Notes: generated by a model not told the origin, from the sequence alone. A DNA stretch of 64,000 nucleotides from Cristatella mucedo (GCA_009760855.2 WPIO01000145.1:833001-897000), one strand, 5' to 3'. Positions 12,576-25,356 are shown, counted from the first letter of the stretch. Made by a program: numbers and translations.

Positions 12576-13924
12576 CAAAGTGATACGAAATAGTAGAAGT
12601 ATTCGGCCAGAAAGTTTAATTCATAGAAGACAATATGGGCTGCGCAGAAAAATTTATAATCAAGAAGAGACGCCTCGTCCATAAAGATGGGGTTAGAATC
12701 TACTCCGTACACCCATCACCTGAAGAGGTCGCAACCCCGAACGTCATTTAATCTCTGCTTTCGCTCGGACTAAGCAGCCCAACTAGTTCATTCAGCTGCT
12801 GCAGCTTCGTTGGTAATATCTATGCGAATACTTCAGAACTAAAAGTCTGTCTAATTTCGATATTTACACCAGCTCATTCTAATTGATTGCTGAAGTGCGA
12901 AACCCTTTCCAGAATAAGCTCTATTGAGTGTACATTCTCGTGATTATTACTGACCCGAAACCGGACTATGAGTTTAGGATTAAAATCAGAGACGAGAGCT
13001 GCTTACTGAGCGTGCATTTGTTCGCGTGGCCTTGTGCATTAATTTAATCACGACCTTTGCAAGGTGACGTGGCATAATGTTTTGCGTGACCGACTACTTG
13101 AATAATTATTTCTACTTGAAGATGTCCAGGTTCTGAGCCTTGTGATGTTTGTGTAGTCAGGCGTCGTTGGAGGGCGACACAACAGTACTGGCTGAGTCTT
13201 TGTTGAGCCGAAGTCAATATTCTGCTGTCACAATATCAGAGTATTCACGAACCAAGTGAACCAAGTGGCGTCTTCTTGACTCAGCTCAGAGAGAAATGTG
13301 TCGCCTGCCAGAAGGTGCTTTCAGTGGCCAGCCAACTCATTCCCTCCTTAGCATTTCTGGAGATAAAATAAAGCAGGAACCACGATCTCCCGTTCATTGT
13401 TCACCTTTTGTATTAGGCAAGTCTGCTCCGCATTTGCGGTAAAATAAGAGTTTTTGACCTGCATCCTTGCAACCCAAACATTTGTTAATGGCATTATGAA
13501 TAATTCATCATTTATCGATATTCTCATTGAGCGACTAACGAGCTGCTAAGTTTTATTGTTGATTATTTGCTTGGAGCCATTCTTTGGACTCGCTCACGAA
13601 GCGGTGGAAGGCAATAGTTGGTATTCAACCAAATGATACTAATTGTTATGACGTGGGTTTGGCCAGCGCCACAACTGTCTATTGTTAAAGATAAAAGAGG
13701 GCTTCCAATTTGTTCCAAGCTGCTCAAGGGCGTTGCCTAAGACGACTTAGTTGTCTTCAGTGCAGTATGTCGGAGCCTCAAGCTACCAAGCGGGTGCTCC
13801 AAAACCTATGTCGAAGCTGAAATCTGAGGCTGTAAAACCCTAAGCTCGACCAACATTCGTGACCAATAACAAGTCTTAAGACGCAGGGCTATTTGACTAC
13901 TTGAGCGTGAAGCTGTGAGATGAC

Positions 13925-14080
13925 CTATTCATAGGAGCCCGGCTGAGAAGGATTTTGAGACTTGGCTTTGGCTTTCGCAGTGGGAGGTTGGGTGGAGGAG
14001 TACGGATGTTCGATTCTGAAGGGCTGAAAATGTTCCTGCTGCTTGCGGATGTAACCACCAATCCTTTGGAAATGCTTTCT
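13925..14080 (-). CDS. Candidate C-terminal exon (cytoplasmic-tail-like), unknown protein
   Basis: I do not recognise this protein. On the minus strand a good acceptor (CAGTTGCTGCAG at about 14081-14092) opens a 51-codon frame to a TAG. The frame begins RKHFQRIGGYIRKQQEHF and ends with a Pro/Ala/Lys/Gln/Ser-rich tail (TAKAKAKSQNPSQPGSYE). Its basic, proline-rich composition would suit a cytoplasmic tail, which is inference. The equivalent of unit R2 (about 17.62-17.78 kb) keeps most of the frame (for example IEHPYSTT and AKVKAK) but has an in-frame TAG, so it is a pseudo-copy. No upstream coding exon was found, so this could be chance. Confidence 0.28.
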   Translation of the reverse strand, partial: RKHFQRIGGYIRKQQEHFQPFRIEHPYSSTQPPTAKAKAKSQNPSQPGSYE

Positions 14081-14870
14081 CTGCAGCAACTGTAACGTGC
14101 AGAGAAAGAGATTCAGTTTTCTGTAGGTTCTATACAAATGTAAAAGCTATTATAAATATTATAACTGTTGAAAAAGAGGAAATGTGTGAGGACACAAGCG
14201 TATACTGAAGGTTATTTTCATCAGCATTGAGTCTCATTACCGCCCTTTATAAGGCCGAGATCAGTAATCTGTAACCACACTTATTATGTCCACTAGTAGC
14301 CTTAATGGATCGAAACACCTGCAACGAAGATGCCGAGTAATACAAGTTGTGTAGCCTCTGACTAATCTATTTATTAAGCTATTATTAGAGTAAAATGTAA
14401 GCAAAAAGCATGAATCGCTTATGTTTTTGCATCCTAATTTGAAAGAACAGCTGTAAATCTTACTCGTCATCAACAGTAGGTCTCAGTTAAAAAAAGCAGT
14501 TACCCGTGTTTCATTCTACCGGCTGCAGTGATTTGGTATCTCAGTTGATGCCACAGTATTATGAATGTTCACTGACATTTCAAGAGTTAGAGGGAATGCG
14601 CTCGCCGTATGAGTCCACTGATACCAAAAACCAGCTGTGCATTCATTCCTAAATATTGTTTTAGCCGAGTCCGACCAATGCTTTATCTGCAAAAAGCGCT
14701 TTGTGAATCTGAAATTTCTGCTCCATCTCAAAACTGCCACGGATTAATCGATCATAGTCATTCATGTTAAATGCGAAGGCGGCAATTGCGAGCCAGACAA
14801 AAAAATGATGTTTTCCCCCGAGAAGTGTTTTACTCATTAAGCTGTAAAGCCAGTCACTTTTACTGAACGG
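14081..14870. other. No gene recognised (within unit R1)
   Basis: Diverged repeat-unit sequence that aligns with 17.8-18.3 kb in R2. Short frames at 14261-14740 are not conserved in R2. Confidence 0.4.
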
Positions 14871-14877
14871 AATACTC

Positions 14878-15020
14878 CGATGCCATCCTGGCTTGGCTCA
14901 GTAGAAAGGTGCTTCGCCTTTGACCCCAAATGTCGCGGACTCAAGCTCTGCTGTATATTTAAAGCAACCGGGTAGAGATTAACTTCTTTATATACGCTAT
15001 ACATATGAGTTATACACATT
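14878..15020 (+). mobile_element. tRNA-derived SINE with LINE A-like tail (copy 2)
   Basis: An A-box-like TGGCTCAGTAGAAAGGTGC and a B-box-like CGGACTCAAGCTC are followed by a tail (TTTAAAGCAACCGGGTAGAG, then ATTAACTTC) that resembles the LINE A end. A matching copy sits at the same place in R2 (18.43-18.59 kb), so it inserted before the unit duplicated. Confidence 0.55.
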
Positions 15021-15347
15021 AATTAAGCAGGTAATTAAGACGATTTTGGACTTGCACTTTGGAAGAGCTAGGCAAAAGGGCTGCGATTTTCGTGGTTAGG
15101 AGCACGGAATGCTCGCAGTGAGCCGCGAGTAAAACCCATGCTCATTTTTTAAGAGGGGCGAACATGCCCCGATTATGCGCATGAACCACTTGAAACAATG
15201 TTTGAGAGTTTGAAAGATCCACGACGACACATGGAATATTTCGGAAGCTGAGTTCAAAGAAGAACTTTTCTTTGCTTAACCACTGAATACCTCTACAAAT
15301 ATTGACTGGATTGAGGAAATAAAAGAGGAAGAAATAACGAGAGACAG

Positions 15348-15975
<628 letters not shown>

Positions 15976-16046
15976 ATAAAAAGTGATAGTGAGTGGCGGG
16001 CGACACGTTGAGGTTGTTTTAGTCTACTGATTTCTAGGAGCAATCC

Positions 16047-16304
16047 GTGAATACATTATTTGCTGCTACTATAAACAGTTCCCAAATCATATACGCAATA
16101 TTAATCATATACCAAAACGTACTTTATTTTGATGCAGCCCATCAAGGAAATTTATCTTTTGATGTTACGCTTTGTAGTTCTGATATAGCAGATGCAGAAG
16201 TGGCTGCTCCGACATTTCTATTCATAGATGACAACACGGGCTGTTTAGGGAAATCTGTACTGAAGAAGGGATGCCTCGTCCACACAGATGGGGTTAGAGT
16301 CTGA
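16047..16304 (+). other. Open frame in unit R2, status unclear
   Basis: An 85-codon frame whose last part (FIDDNTGC, then LVHTDGVR) is matched without indels in R1 (FIEDNMGC, then LVHKDGVR, about 12625-12700). The aligned frame is open over about 28 codons in both copies. This could be weak coding conservation or simply shared ancestry. No known domain is recognised and no splice sites support it. Confidence 0.2.
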
Positions 16305-18429
16305 CCCCTACACCAGTCGCCTGAAGAAACAACAATGTCACTGAGTGATTAAAGCAATTTAATCCTGCGCTCAAACAATTTCCATGCATTTTATGCCAAT
16401 AGAATAATATTTAAACACAAGATAATGCACGAGGATGTCGCGTAGCCTGTACTTCCGCTTGGAATAGGCATGTATGTAGCAGTTCGTTCAGCTATCGGAG
16501 CTCCTTTGATAAATCTATGTGAGCTCTTCAGAATTGAAAGTCTGGCCAATTTTGATTTTTACACCCAATCATTCTCGTTGGCTGCTGAATTACCAAGGAC
16601 TTTACAGAATAAAGCTTCTTGAGAGTACACCGTCACTATTTTTACTGACCCAAAACCGGACTGTGTGGTCAGCATTAAAATGAGGTAAAAGAGCTGGCTC
16701 CTGAGCTGCCCTCTTTTTCGTATGGCCTTGTACAATTATTTTATCACAACCTTAGCAATGTGGGAGCTACAAAATAGTACTGGCTGAGTCGTTGTTGAGA
16801 AGAAGTCAAAATTCTGCTGTCGAATATCAATATATTTAATAACCAATTGACGTATTCTTGACTCTGTGCAGACAGTGATAAGTTGCATGCCTGAAGGTGA
16901 CTTCACTGGCCGGCCATCCCATGCCCAGCTTAACATCTCTGAAGAAAACATAAAGCTGGAACCACAATCTTGCGTTCCTCGCTCGTCTTTGAAATAGAAA
17001 ATCTTCTCGGCATATCCAGTAAAAAAGGGTTTGTGACCCTCATCCTTGCAGCCAAACCATTTGTTGATGGCGTCATGAATAATTCATCAGTTATCAATAT
17101 TCCCATTGAGCGACTAATGAGTGGCTTAGCTTTGTTGTTGTTTATTTGTTTGCAACTAAGGAGGCTTTCTTTGTATTCGCTCACCAAGAAGAATTCCAAA
17201 GAATTCCGGTGTTCATAGAAGTGACTTGGCTTTTCATTTGGCATATGCTGGAATATAATGGTGGAAATTCAAACAAATGATGCTAATTGTTGTGACGTCA
17301 CTTTGGCCAGCTCTATCACTGCCCTATTGAAAAAACAAAGCGTCCAATGCTGTCCGGGCTGCGCGAGGGCCTTGCCTATGATCATTTTGCTGCCTTCAGG
17401 TGCAGTATTTCAGAGCCTCAAGCTGCCAAGTGTGAACTCAAACGCTGAGGTCAGTGCCTGAATTCTGAGGCCGTAAACCCTAAACTCGACCAAAAAGTGT
17501 GACCATCAGCAAGCATTAACGCATAAATGCCACTGTCACTAACACATCTAACGGTTAACATAACTGGATCTCAGAGATATTTGATCACTTTAGAACGACG
17601 CTGCGAGATGACTGACCTCTGCAGAGGTGCCCAGCAGAGGAGGAATTTGAGGCTTGGCTTTGACTTTCGCAGGGGGGGGGGGTGGGGTGGTTGAGTATGG
17701 ATGTTCGATCTAGAAGGGCAGGGAGTGTACCTGCTGCTTGGGGATATTACCACTAATCATTTGGTAATGCTTTCTCGACAGCATCTGGAAAGTGCCTAGA
17801 GAGAGATTCAGTTGTCTGTTGGCGCTAAACAATCACATTGTTATCATTATAGTTAAAAAGCGGGAATGCTTTACGACATCGACGTAAACTCAATATTATT
17901 TTCATAAGCGTCGAGTCACATTACCGCACTTTATTAAGCCAAGGTCAATACTCTTTAAACACAATTCGAATATGTTCAAGTAGCCTCAGTTGATCGAATT
18001 ACCTGCCAGAAAGATACCCAGTAATATTAATTGAATAGTCTCTAACTAATTTATTTATTAAGTGGCCATTAGAGTAAGCTATAAGCAAAATAGATGGATT
18101 GTGTGTGTTTTCGTATCCTAAATTGCAATACCATCAGTAAATCTTACCCATTATAAACAGTGAGCCTCAGTTAAAAAAATCAGTTTAAGTTTAAAATTTA
18201 TTTTACCCAGAAGTGTTTTACCGATTAAACTGTAGAGTCTGTCACTGCAAACACAGGGAGCGTGGTGCATGATAGCTGAAGCTCTAAATTTGCTAAAATT
18301 GCCCAGCTAAATTACTTATTTGGGTGCAAGTGCATCTATTTCATAAAACAAAGCAAAAAGAGATCTGGTTGAAATTTGTAAATAGTTGCGTTCAAGAACA
18401 GGAATGAGGTGAAAGCACAATGTGTTCAG

Positions 18430-18590
18430 TCTGATGCTATCCTGGCTTGTCTCAGGGGTAACGGGCTCTGCTTTGAACCAAAATGTTGTACACTCAAGCC
18501 CTGCGGTATATTTACAACAACGAGATATAGATGAAACTGTCTATACAAGCTATACATCTGAGTTGTAAATATTAGTTAAGCTGGTAAGTA
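18430..18590 (+). mobile_element. tRNA-derived SINE with LINE A-like tail (copy 3)
   Basis: Aligns with 14878-15020: GATGCTATCCTGGCTTGTCT, then CACTCAAGCCCTGC, then AACGAGATATAGATGAAACT. It is more decayed than copy 1 at 36.43 kb. Confidence 0.5.
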
Positions 18591-18775
18591 AGACGGTTTG
18601 GACCGAAACCATGAACAACTTAGGCGAAAGGGTTGCGATTTTTGTGCTTAGGAGTACAGAATGGTCGCTGTGAGTAGAGCCCAGTCTCACTTGTAAGGGG
18701 TCGAACATGCCCCGATTATGTACGTGGACCTTGTTAAAACAGTGATTGAGGATTTGAAGGATAATGGTTGAGAAA

Positions 18776-19130
18776 TGGATAATGGCTTGGAAGTTGGGTT
18801 AAAAGAAGAAGAAATCCTAGTCCCTCAGCTACAGCGTAAGCGGTGAAACTATCGACAAGACTGAGACACTGAGAGAGGAAGAGATAGGGCTCGCGGTTTT
18901 GAGCGTGCGAGTGAGAACAGAACAGGGAGATAGTGATCGGCTGTCTCCATGTTGAACTTCTAGGAGCCTGCTGGATTGGACAAGCAAATAAATTGCGAAT
19001 ACATCGTTAAATCCTACTACGAACGGTACTCTAAGCTTAAACGAGATATGTAGCAGATACCTAAAATAGTACTTTTTTCATGCAGCCTCTCAAAGAAGTC
19101 TGGCTTGAATGCTTAGCTTTAAACACTTTC
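18776..19130 (+). repeat. Tandem unit R3 (truncated start)
   Basis: The first few hundred bases of the unit recur: the TGGAAGTTGGGTTAAAAGAA anchor (18787), a vestigial GA patch (18865-18890), and TTTTTTCATGCAGCCTCTCA (about 19073) matching the GATGCAGCCCATCA block of R1 and R2. The array ends here. Confidence 0.6.
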
Positions 19131-19208
19131 GGTTCTTTGGAATTTTGGTTTAAACCAGGGAAGCTATTGAACTGTATAATACAAGCAAGTGCTGTATGAA
19201 AGGAGAAA

Positions 19209-19268
19209 ATGGAATGAAATGAAATTAAATGGAAATGGATGAAATGGAATGGAATGGAATGAAATGGA
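19209..19268 (+). repeat. (GGAAT/GAAAT)n short repeat
   Basis: Imperfect 5-bp GGAAT and GAAAT repeats over about 60 bp. Confidence 0.85.
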
Positions 19269-19629
19269 GCATTTCCGTATGTGTTATTAATAAATTTATT
19301 ATAGATTAAGTTTGAGGCAGCCAGCAATACGTCATAAGTATTCTCATAGTGATCGTGAGATAGTATAGATTTAGTTTCACATGCTTATTGGTTAAAAGTG
19401 TCTAGTTTTTTTTGTAAAAGGCCAGATTACCGGTACCATTTCTTGAAACAGGTAAAGACAAACTAATTAAAGAAACTTATTTGAATAGCTGCAGAAAAAT
19501 CCCCTGTTACCACCTGGCTTGCAAGAATTGCCTGCAGTAGGAAATGCCCACGCGATTCAAATAGTCCAATCAAAGCACATTTACCCAGAAAATACTAGCT
19601 GATTTAACAGCCTAATTTGTAAAGCAGCA

Positions 19630-19775
19630 TGAGATCCTTTACCGCTATCACTATCACTTGCAGCTGCAATAACGGATCGCCTACCACAGGATTCTAACCC
19701 ACCATCCCGGGACCGAGGTTGTGATAAGTAACCGAGTTACCTAGTGTGCCATTACGGCTCACCTACCAGCAATAC
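19630..19775 (-). mobile_element. tRNA-derived SINE (second family), decayed
   Basis: Read on the minus strand it parallels 25600-25740: a GAGCCGTAATGGCACACTAG head, an anticodon-arm-like stretch around CACAACCTCGGTCCCGGGAT, and a degraded GGGTTAGAATCC B box. Confidence 0.6.
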
Positions 19776-19794
19776 CCATGGCTGGCACTGTTCA

Positions 19795-21097
19795 AATAAT
19801 AAAAATAACAAAAATAATAGTAATGCATTTGATATAGCGACATTAGAGAAATCGATCTCTTTCTAGGCAATTTAGGTTTGATGCAAAGGAAGCTCAATCG
19901 AATGGCTAGTTAAAGCATGCTCAATAGACAACATGAATAACATGGTTAGGGGTGACGTGCACAGGGTCAGCAGGCAAATAGGGTTAGTGGCAGCATGCAC
20001 AGCGTCAGCACGTATAAGCATACAAAGGACGAACCACAGGGACCCTCTAAATGCTGTGATAAACCAATGCGTTTTTAATTTCTTTTTAAATCTGCAAACG
20101 TCAGGAGATGTCGTGAAGCAAGTCGGGAGTGAGTTCCAGGTTTTGGGTGCATACAAACTAGAGGCATGATTTCCAAAGGAAATTTTGAGATGTGTACAAG
20201 GTATAGGTAAACAGTTAGGTTCCGAAAGGCTTATGGTTAGATGCTTGGCGTGGTAATGCCTGGCCATGTAACTGAAAGTAATTAGACTTGACTGTGGATA
20301 TGATATGGGCGTCTAACGAACGGTCGCCCCGGAAAATAACACCTAGGTTTCCAGCAGCCTCAACAGGAGAGATACTGAAGAAGCCAATTTTGAGCATAAG
20401 TCGCTCCAATTCCTGAATAACACTTGGTTTGCTCACAAGTAGTAAGTTACTTTTATCATCATTCTATTCAAGAAAGTTAGCTGCCATCTATTTGGGGATG
20501 TCATCACAACATGCAGCAAGAGAGTTGAGAGAATTCGACGTGCTGTAGGGCTGTGAGGGATTTAAGCAAACGAACAACCGAGTGTCATCTGCACCAAAGT
20601 GAAAGTCTAGATTTTCCCTGGCAATGCCATCTGCGAGTGGGAGAGTATGAACCGTGAAATGAACGAGACCAAGCACCGATCTCCGAGGTAACCCAGGTTT
20701 TAAAGGTATTTTGGATGATCTTCGTCAATTCACATCAATACTCCGGATTCTCCCACCAAAATAGGACCCGTACTCTTGCAGGGCAATGCATTTGACGCCG
20801 AGGCGAGATGAGATATGCTCAAGAAAGACTTCAAGATAAATGGGATCGAAAGCGGCAGAAAGATCGAGCGCAACAAGCAGCGAGACTCTAGCAAAGTCTG
20901 CATTCCTAAGTAGATCGTTGTACATCCGAAGCAACGCTGAATCTGTGGAGTGCTTAGCCCTAAAGCCAGACTGGAACTTACTAGCAAGGTTTGAAGTTTC
21001 TAAACATGAATTCAGCTGGCCTTCAACGACTCGTTTCATTGTTTTTGTTAGGAGGGCTAGAGGAGATACTGGGAGGAAGATGCTCAAGTTCTCATGA
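19795..21097 (-). mobile_element. LINE A copy, 5' truncated, inverted partner
   Basis: Minus-strand copy from the conserved 3' hairpin region (about 19835-19880) up to the start of reverse transcriptase (VEGQLNSCLETSNLASKFQS and LDLSAAFD at about 20.85-21.08 kb). It meets a plus-strand copy head-to-head near 21097. Frames are broken but long stretches remain open. Confidence 0.85.
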
Positions 21098-22428
21098 TCA
21101 CCAAGTTCTCTTAGAGCACATCTCATCTCGTCAAGGCATCACTAGCACTGCTCTGCACCAGCTCAGGTCCTATCTCAGTGAGAGACACCAGAATACTGAT
21201 GTGAATAGACAAAGATCCTCCTAGGTACCTCTGAAATATGGGGTACCTCAGGGCTCCATGCTAGGTCCGGTTCTTTTCATGGTTTATACTCTCGCTCTAG
21301 CTGATGTGATTGCCAAGCACAACCTAGGCTTTCACTTCTTTGTGGATGACACTCAGTTGTACCTGTGTTTTGATCCTTCTCAGCCTTCGGGCACCTCAAA
21401 TTTTCTCAACTCACTTGCTGCATGTATTCATGTCATCCGCACATGAATGGCAGCCACTTTTCTAAAACTAAACAATGGTAAAAATAACTTACTAGTTATG
21501 GGAAAACCCAGTTTGATTCAGAAATTTGAAAGGCTGACGCTCAAAAATGGCTCTGTCAGCATATCTCCCTTTGAATCAACTCGAAATCTAGGTGTCATGT
21601 TCCAAATTGACCTCTCGTATGACGACCATATCAGCTCCATAGTCAAGTCTGCATACTCTCAGCTACATAACATTGGTAAAATTCAGGCTTTTTTAGGAAA
21701 GCATACCACGTCTAAGTTGGTCCATGCATATGTGACATCCCGTCTTGACTTCTGAAACTCACTGCTTGCTGGCCTATCGGCATGTGCAATCAGGCGATTA
21801 CAGATGGTGCAAAACTCCGCAGCTCTGCTTATCCACCGTGAGCGTCGCAGTTGCCACATCACACCACTTCTCACCGACCTGCACTGGCTACCGGTCAAGC
21901 AACGGATCGAGTTTAAGGTTTTGTCGCTCACTTTTAGGTCACTTCATTGTTTGGCTCTACCCTATCTCTCAGATCTATTCCCCCACTAGGCCAAGCATCG
22001 TACCACCCACTTTTCGGAATCCAAAAGTTTACGAATACCTCGTAAAAACTTCAAATCCTTTGGAGACCATGCATTTAGTTCGTATTCTCCCAAAGCCGGG
22101 AGATCCCTCCCGACTTGTGCCAGAACATCCCATGACTCGAACAGATTTAAAAAGAACTTAAACACACACCTATTTAGGACAGCGTTTAGTGGGTCCCTGT
22201 GATTCGTCCTTCATGTGGTTATGCTTGCTGACACTGCGCATGCTGCCACTAACCACATTTGGATGCTGACCCTGTGCGTGTCACCCCTAACCATGTTATT
22301 CATGTGCATCAAGCATGATATTACTCACTATTCAAAAGCGGTTCCGTTTGCAGCAAATGTGAAGCGCCTAGAAATAGATTGAGTTCTCCCAGGGCGCTTT
22401 ATAAAGTGCATTATTGTTTTTATTATTA
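21098..22428 (+). mobile_element. LINE A copy, 5' truncated, fairly young
   Basis: The plus-strand reading is nearly continuous: VLLEHISSRQGIT, YGVPQGSMLGPVLF, FFVDDTQLYL (active-site box with Phe for the usual Tyr), then [17 protein letters not shown], ending with the 3' hairpin (about 22350-22410) and a T-rich tail. There are a few stop codons and one frame shift. It is among the best-preserved copies here. Confidence 0.88.
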
Positions 22429-23158
22429 CGTCTAAGTTGGTCCATGGATTTGTGACGTCCCGTCTGGAATTTTGTAACTCACTGCTTTCTTACCTACCGG
22501 CATGTGCAATCAGGTGATTACAACTGGTGCAAAACTCTGAAGCTATTTATGTCTATCGTGAGCCTCACAGTTGCCACACCATACCACTTCTCACCGACCT
22601 GCACTGGCTACCAGCCAAGCAACGGATTGACTTCAATGTTTTTTCGCTCGGTTTTAGATTAGTTCATTTTTTGGCTCCAGCCTATTTCTCAGATCTACTC
22701 CCCCACCAAGCCAAGCATCGCACCACCAGCTTTTCGGAATCAGAAAGTTTACCAATACCTCGTACAAACGTTAAAACCTTTAGCGACCGTGCATTTAGTT
22801 CGTATGCTGGCAAAGCCTGAAACTAACTCCCGACTTGCGTCCGAACATCCCTGACTTGACCGCATTTAACAAGAACTTAAAGGCACACCTATTTAGGACA
22901 GCATTTAGTGGGTCCCAGTGATTCGTCCTTCACGTGCTTACGTGTGCTGACACTGTGCATTCTACCACTAACCACACTTGCATGCTAACCCGGCGCACAT
23001 CACCTCTAACCATCGTATTTATGTTGCTTATTAAGCGCGGCATTACTCGCCATTCAATTGCGTTACTCTTCGCAGCAAGTGTAAAGCCCCTAGACAGACA
23101 TGGAGTTTTCTGAGGGCGCTTTATCAAGTGCATGATTATTACTACTAATATTATAGTC
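22429..23158 (+). mobile_element. LINE A copy, 3' part
   Basis: Begins at ACGTCTAAGTTGGTCCATGG directly after the previous tail. It carries LLTDLHWLPAKQRIDF and the complete 3' end with the hairpin (about 23075-23125) and an ATTATTACTACTAATATT tail. Confidence 0.85.
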
Positions 23159-23680
23159 TAGTGTTTTTTTTGAGTAGTGGCCTGACTACAGGGATAGGAA
23201 CTGAAGCGAATGTCATATTTACGATGTTAGTTATGCATGTCAGCAGCAGATCAATGCAGCATGGAGGCAGAATAGAGGGAATAGCGTCCAGAGGACTAGC
23301 TGTCTTCTTTGCTCAGGATATGAACTTCAGGACGGGGTCACTAGTGAACTTCTTAAGTGTAGACATTGTGATGCTGCATGGAATTGAGTAACACAATTTA
23401 AGGGAAGTTCTGCCATCCTAGGGAAGGACTTCTTGATCTTTTCTCTCTTTTTTTGGCAAAGAACCTAGAGAAGCAATAAGCTAGATTATTACAGGGAACA
23501 CTAGGTAAGGAGTTAAGGTGGGAGCGGTTAAGGAGGTGGTTGATCGTAGACATCAGCATTTTAGGATTAAGCATCTGTGATTCAAGAATGTTTTTATAGA
23601 AGGTAGAAATGGCCTTTGCAAGCATCAATTGGTCCTATCTACAGTAGTCCTTGTATGCCTGTAGATGGACAGTCATTCAA
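23159..23680 (-). mobile_element. LINE A fragment upstream of reverse transcriptase
   Basis: Matches the 2.30-2.80 kb portion of the long minus-strand copy (GATATGAACTTCAGGACGGG, and minus-strand STINHLLNRS). It abuts the tail of the preceding plus-strand copy. Confidence 0.75.
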
Positions 23681-23699
23681 TAGTGACTTCACGTGTGCT

Positions 23700-25068
23700 T
23701 GTGCACGCCAGGGCTCTAACCTACCTCATGCAGCTGATAACGTTGTGGACTGACCATCTACAGACCAGCTTCTCCGAGTACGAATCTTACTGCAGAACGG
23801 TTATCACACATTTCCCAGTTTTTAAAGCCTGTTTACAATGAATTTAACATGTACAAAATGTGTGTCCTAAAATTGGGAGTTTCTGATTGCAACGATTAGA
23901 TCTGACAGCTTCCCCAGAGCAAGCGAACCCTCATGTGACTTTTGGTGCATTAAACTGACCGACATACTGTATCAGCGAATAGTTTATTTTGGTAGTCGTC
24001 GCTATGAAGCTGGCATATGCTGCAAGCGTATTTAATGTTCTAATTAAGCAGCACGAGTAGTAGCAGAGGTGAAGATTGGTTTGCAGGCTGCTTAGTAAGG
24101 GTTTGGCAGTGTGCTCCCTACTCAGATGGGGCTGTTGCATCTACAATTTAAAGTTGATTTGAACTGACAAAAAATAGTGGCGTATATTGATGACTAACAG
24201 ACTAACAGGTGCTTAGTGATAAAGCAGACGAAATATGAATACGGAATGGCTATAGTGAACAACCTGGCTGCCTGATCTCAAAGCCTGCACTGGTGATATG
24301 CACTACGAGTTGGACAATTAACGAGAAACCTGTAGCTCAAAATGCTTGAACGTTAAGAGAAAGTCTATCAGTACAATAAAATGTTAACGAATATCAAGTG
24401 TAGTACCGAATAAGAAAGAGGTTAAAGAGCTTCAAAGTACAGTAGAACCTTGATTCATTGCTGCGGTGGCTAATATGAATAAAGGAATAGGTTGAAAGTT
24501 CTGGCACTTCAACGAGTACGGCAAAAAACGAAACGGAAAAGAATCAAAGAGGATACCGGTTTACTCCACCTAAGCGTGTATATGAATGAGTAAGCACAGT
24601 GAGCGGCTTCATTTAGATGAGGCAGGGTCAGCTAATAAAAAAGAGCTGTGATCTCATTCAAATAAGGCAGGGGCTTCTATCGCGTCAGCTGACAAGTCCA
24701 CGGTGATCAAACTACTCATCAAGAAATGAAAATAACAGCACAAATAAAATCAGAAGCGGTTGGAAGCGCTTCTAATTATCATTATACTCAAAGGAAATCT
24801 CGGAGTTCCAGTAAGATTTCGCAGACGACAGTATTAGCTGTAGACATGTTCGTATGTTCAAGCCGATAGCCGAATTCGAAAAGGGTGACTAGCTGTGATT
24901 TAGGGCTCTGGTCGAAACCAGATAATTAAGTAATAACGAAAAGCTCACATCTTTCTTGAGTCAATAATTGTAAATCTATCTGACTGTTTAACTGTACTTC
25001 TAAGATAGTGCCTCCGACATGCAGCCGAATGGTTTACTAAATACCCAATTGAACCTCTTTGCAATTAA
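23700..25068. other. Mostly unassigned; SINE-like and pogo-like ends
   Basis: Near 23715-23815 is a weak tRNA-like stretch with a B-box-like GAGTACGAATCTTAC. At about 24441-24465 TACAGTAGAACCTTGATTCA resembles the terminal repeat of pogo/Tigger-type transposons, but no matching second end was found. The rest shows nothing recognisable. Confidence 0.3.
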
Positions 25069-25356
25069 AAGTACTATTCTAAGAATGATTTTCCTCTGGA
25101 GCTTCCGAATGAATCGCAGGGAGTCCCCAAGCCAGAAGAGACTGTTATTCAGCTACTGCTAAGTATTTACGAAGATGTGGTTGAATATTTCGTCGCGTTA
25201 GTTGCTAATCCTGTGGAGGATGTGTTTGACTACAGTGCCGTACTAATTGCTGATCCTGCAAACACTGCCCGGCTGAATATATTGATGTGCCAAATTGATG
25301 TATTAAAAGCGTTGACGAGCATAGGGAAGTTTCCTCATAACAAGAAAAAGCAATGA
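25069..25356 (+). CDS. ATG-less open frame, unknown protein, possible terminal exon
   Basis: I do not recognise this. The frame is open for 95 codons from just after a TAA to a TGA at 25354-25356. It would be spliced in after an AG at 25070-25071 if it is an exon. The composition looks protein-like: acidic and hydrophobic with few rare residues. Visible stretches are PEETVIQLLLSIYEDVVEYF, DVFDYSAVLIADPANTARL and a lysine-rich end (FPHNKKKQ). The pogo-like terminal repeat 600 bp upstream makes a transposase C-terminus possible but unproven. The acceptor lacks a good polypyrimidine tract. Confidence 0.3.
   Translation, partial: KYYSKNDFPLELPNESQGVPKPEETVIQLLLSIYEDVVEYFVALVANPVEDVFDYSAVLIADPANTARLNILMCQIDVLKALTSIGKFPHNKKKQ

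Larger units (their letters stand above)
11870..15230 (+). repeat. Tandem unit R1 (~3.35 kb)
   Basis: The unit begins with a GAGTTCAAAGAAGAACTT anchor (about 11897), then a GA-rich satellite, then a block with ATACCAAAACTTACTTTATTTT (about 12405), CTCGTCCATAAAGATGGGGT (about 12675) and the AACAAATGATACTAATTGTT-like anchor (about 13629). The same anchors recur in the same order in R2. R1 also holds a LINE A tail (12489-12575), a candidate C-terminal exon on the minus strand (13925-14080) and a SINE (14878-15020). Confidence 0.8.

Noticed and set aside
16736-16951. 71-codon minus-strand frame after a good acceptor (TTTTCTTCAG) in unit R2
   Set aside because: The equivalent in unit R1 has an early stop and no shared frame; no recognised domain.
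19795-22428. Twin-primed single LINE insertion
   Set aside because: The two arms overlap in LINE content, so they are two separate copies.
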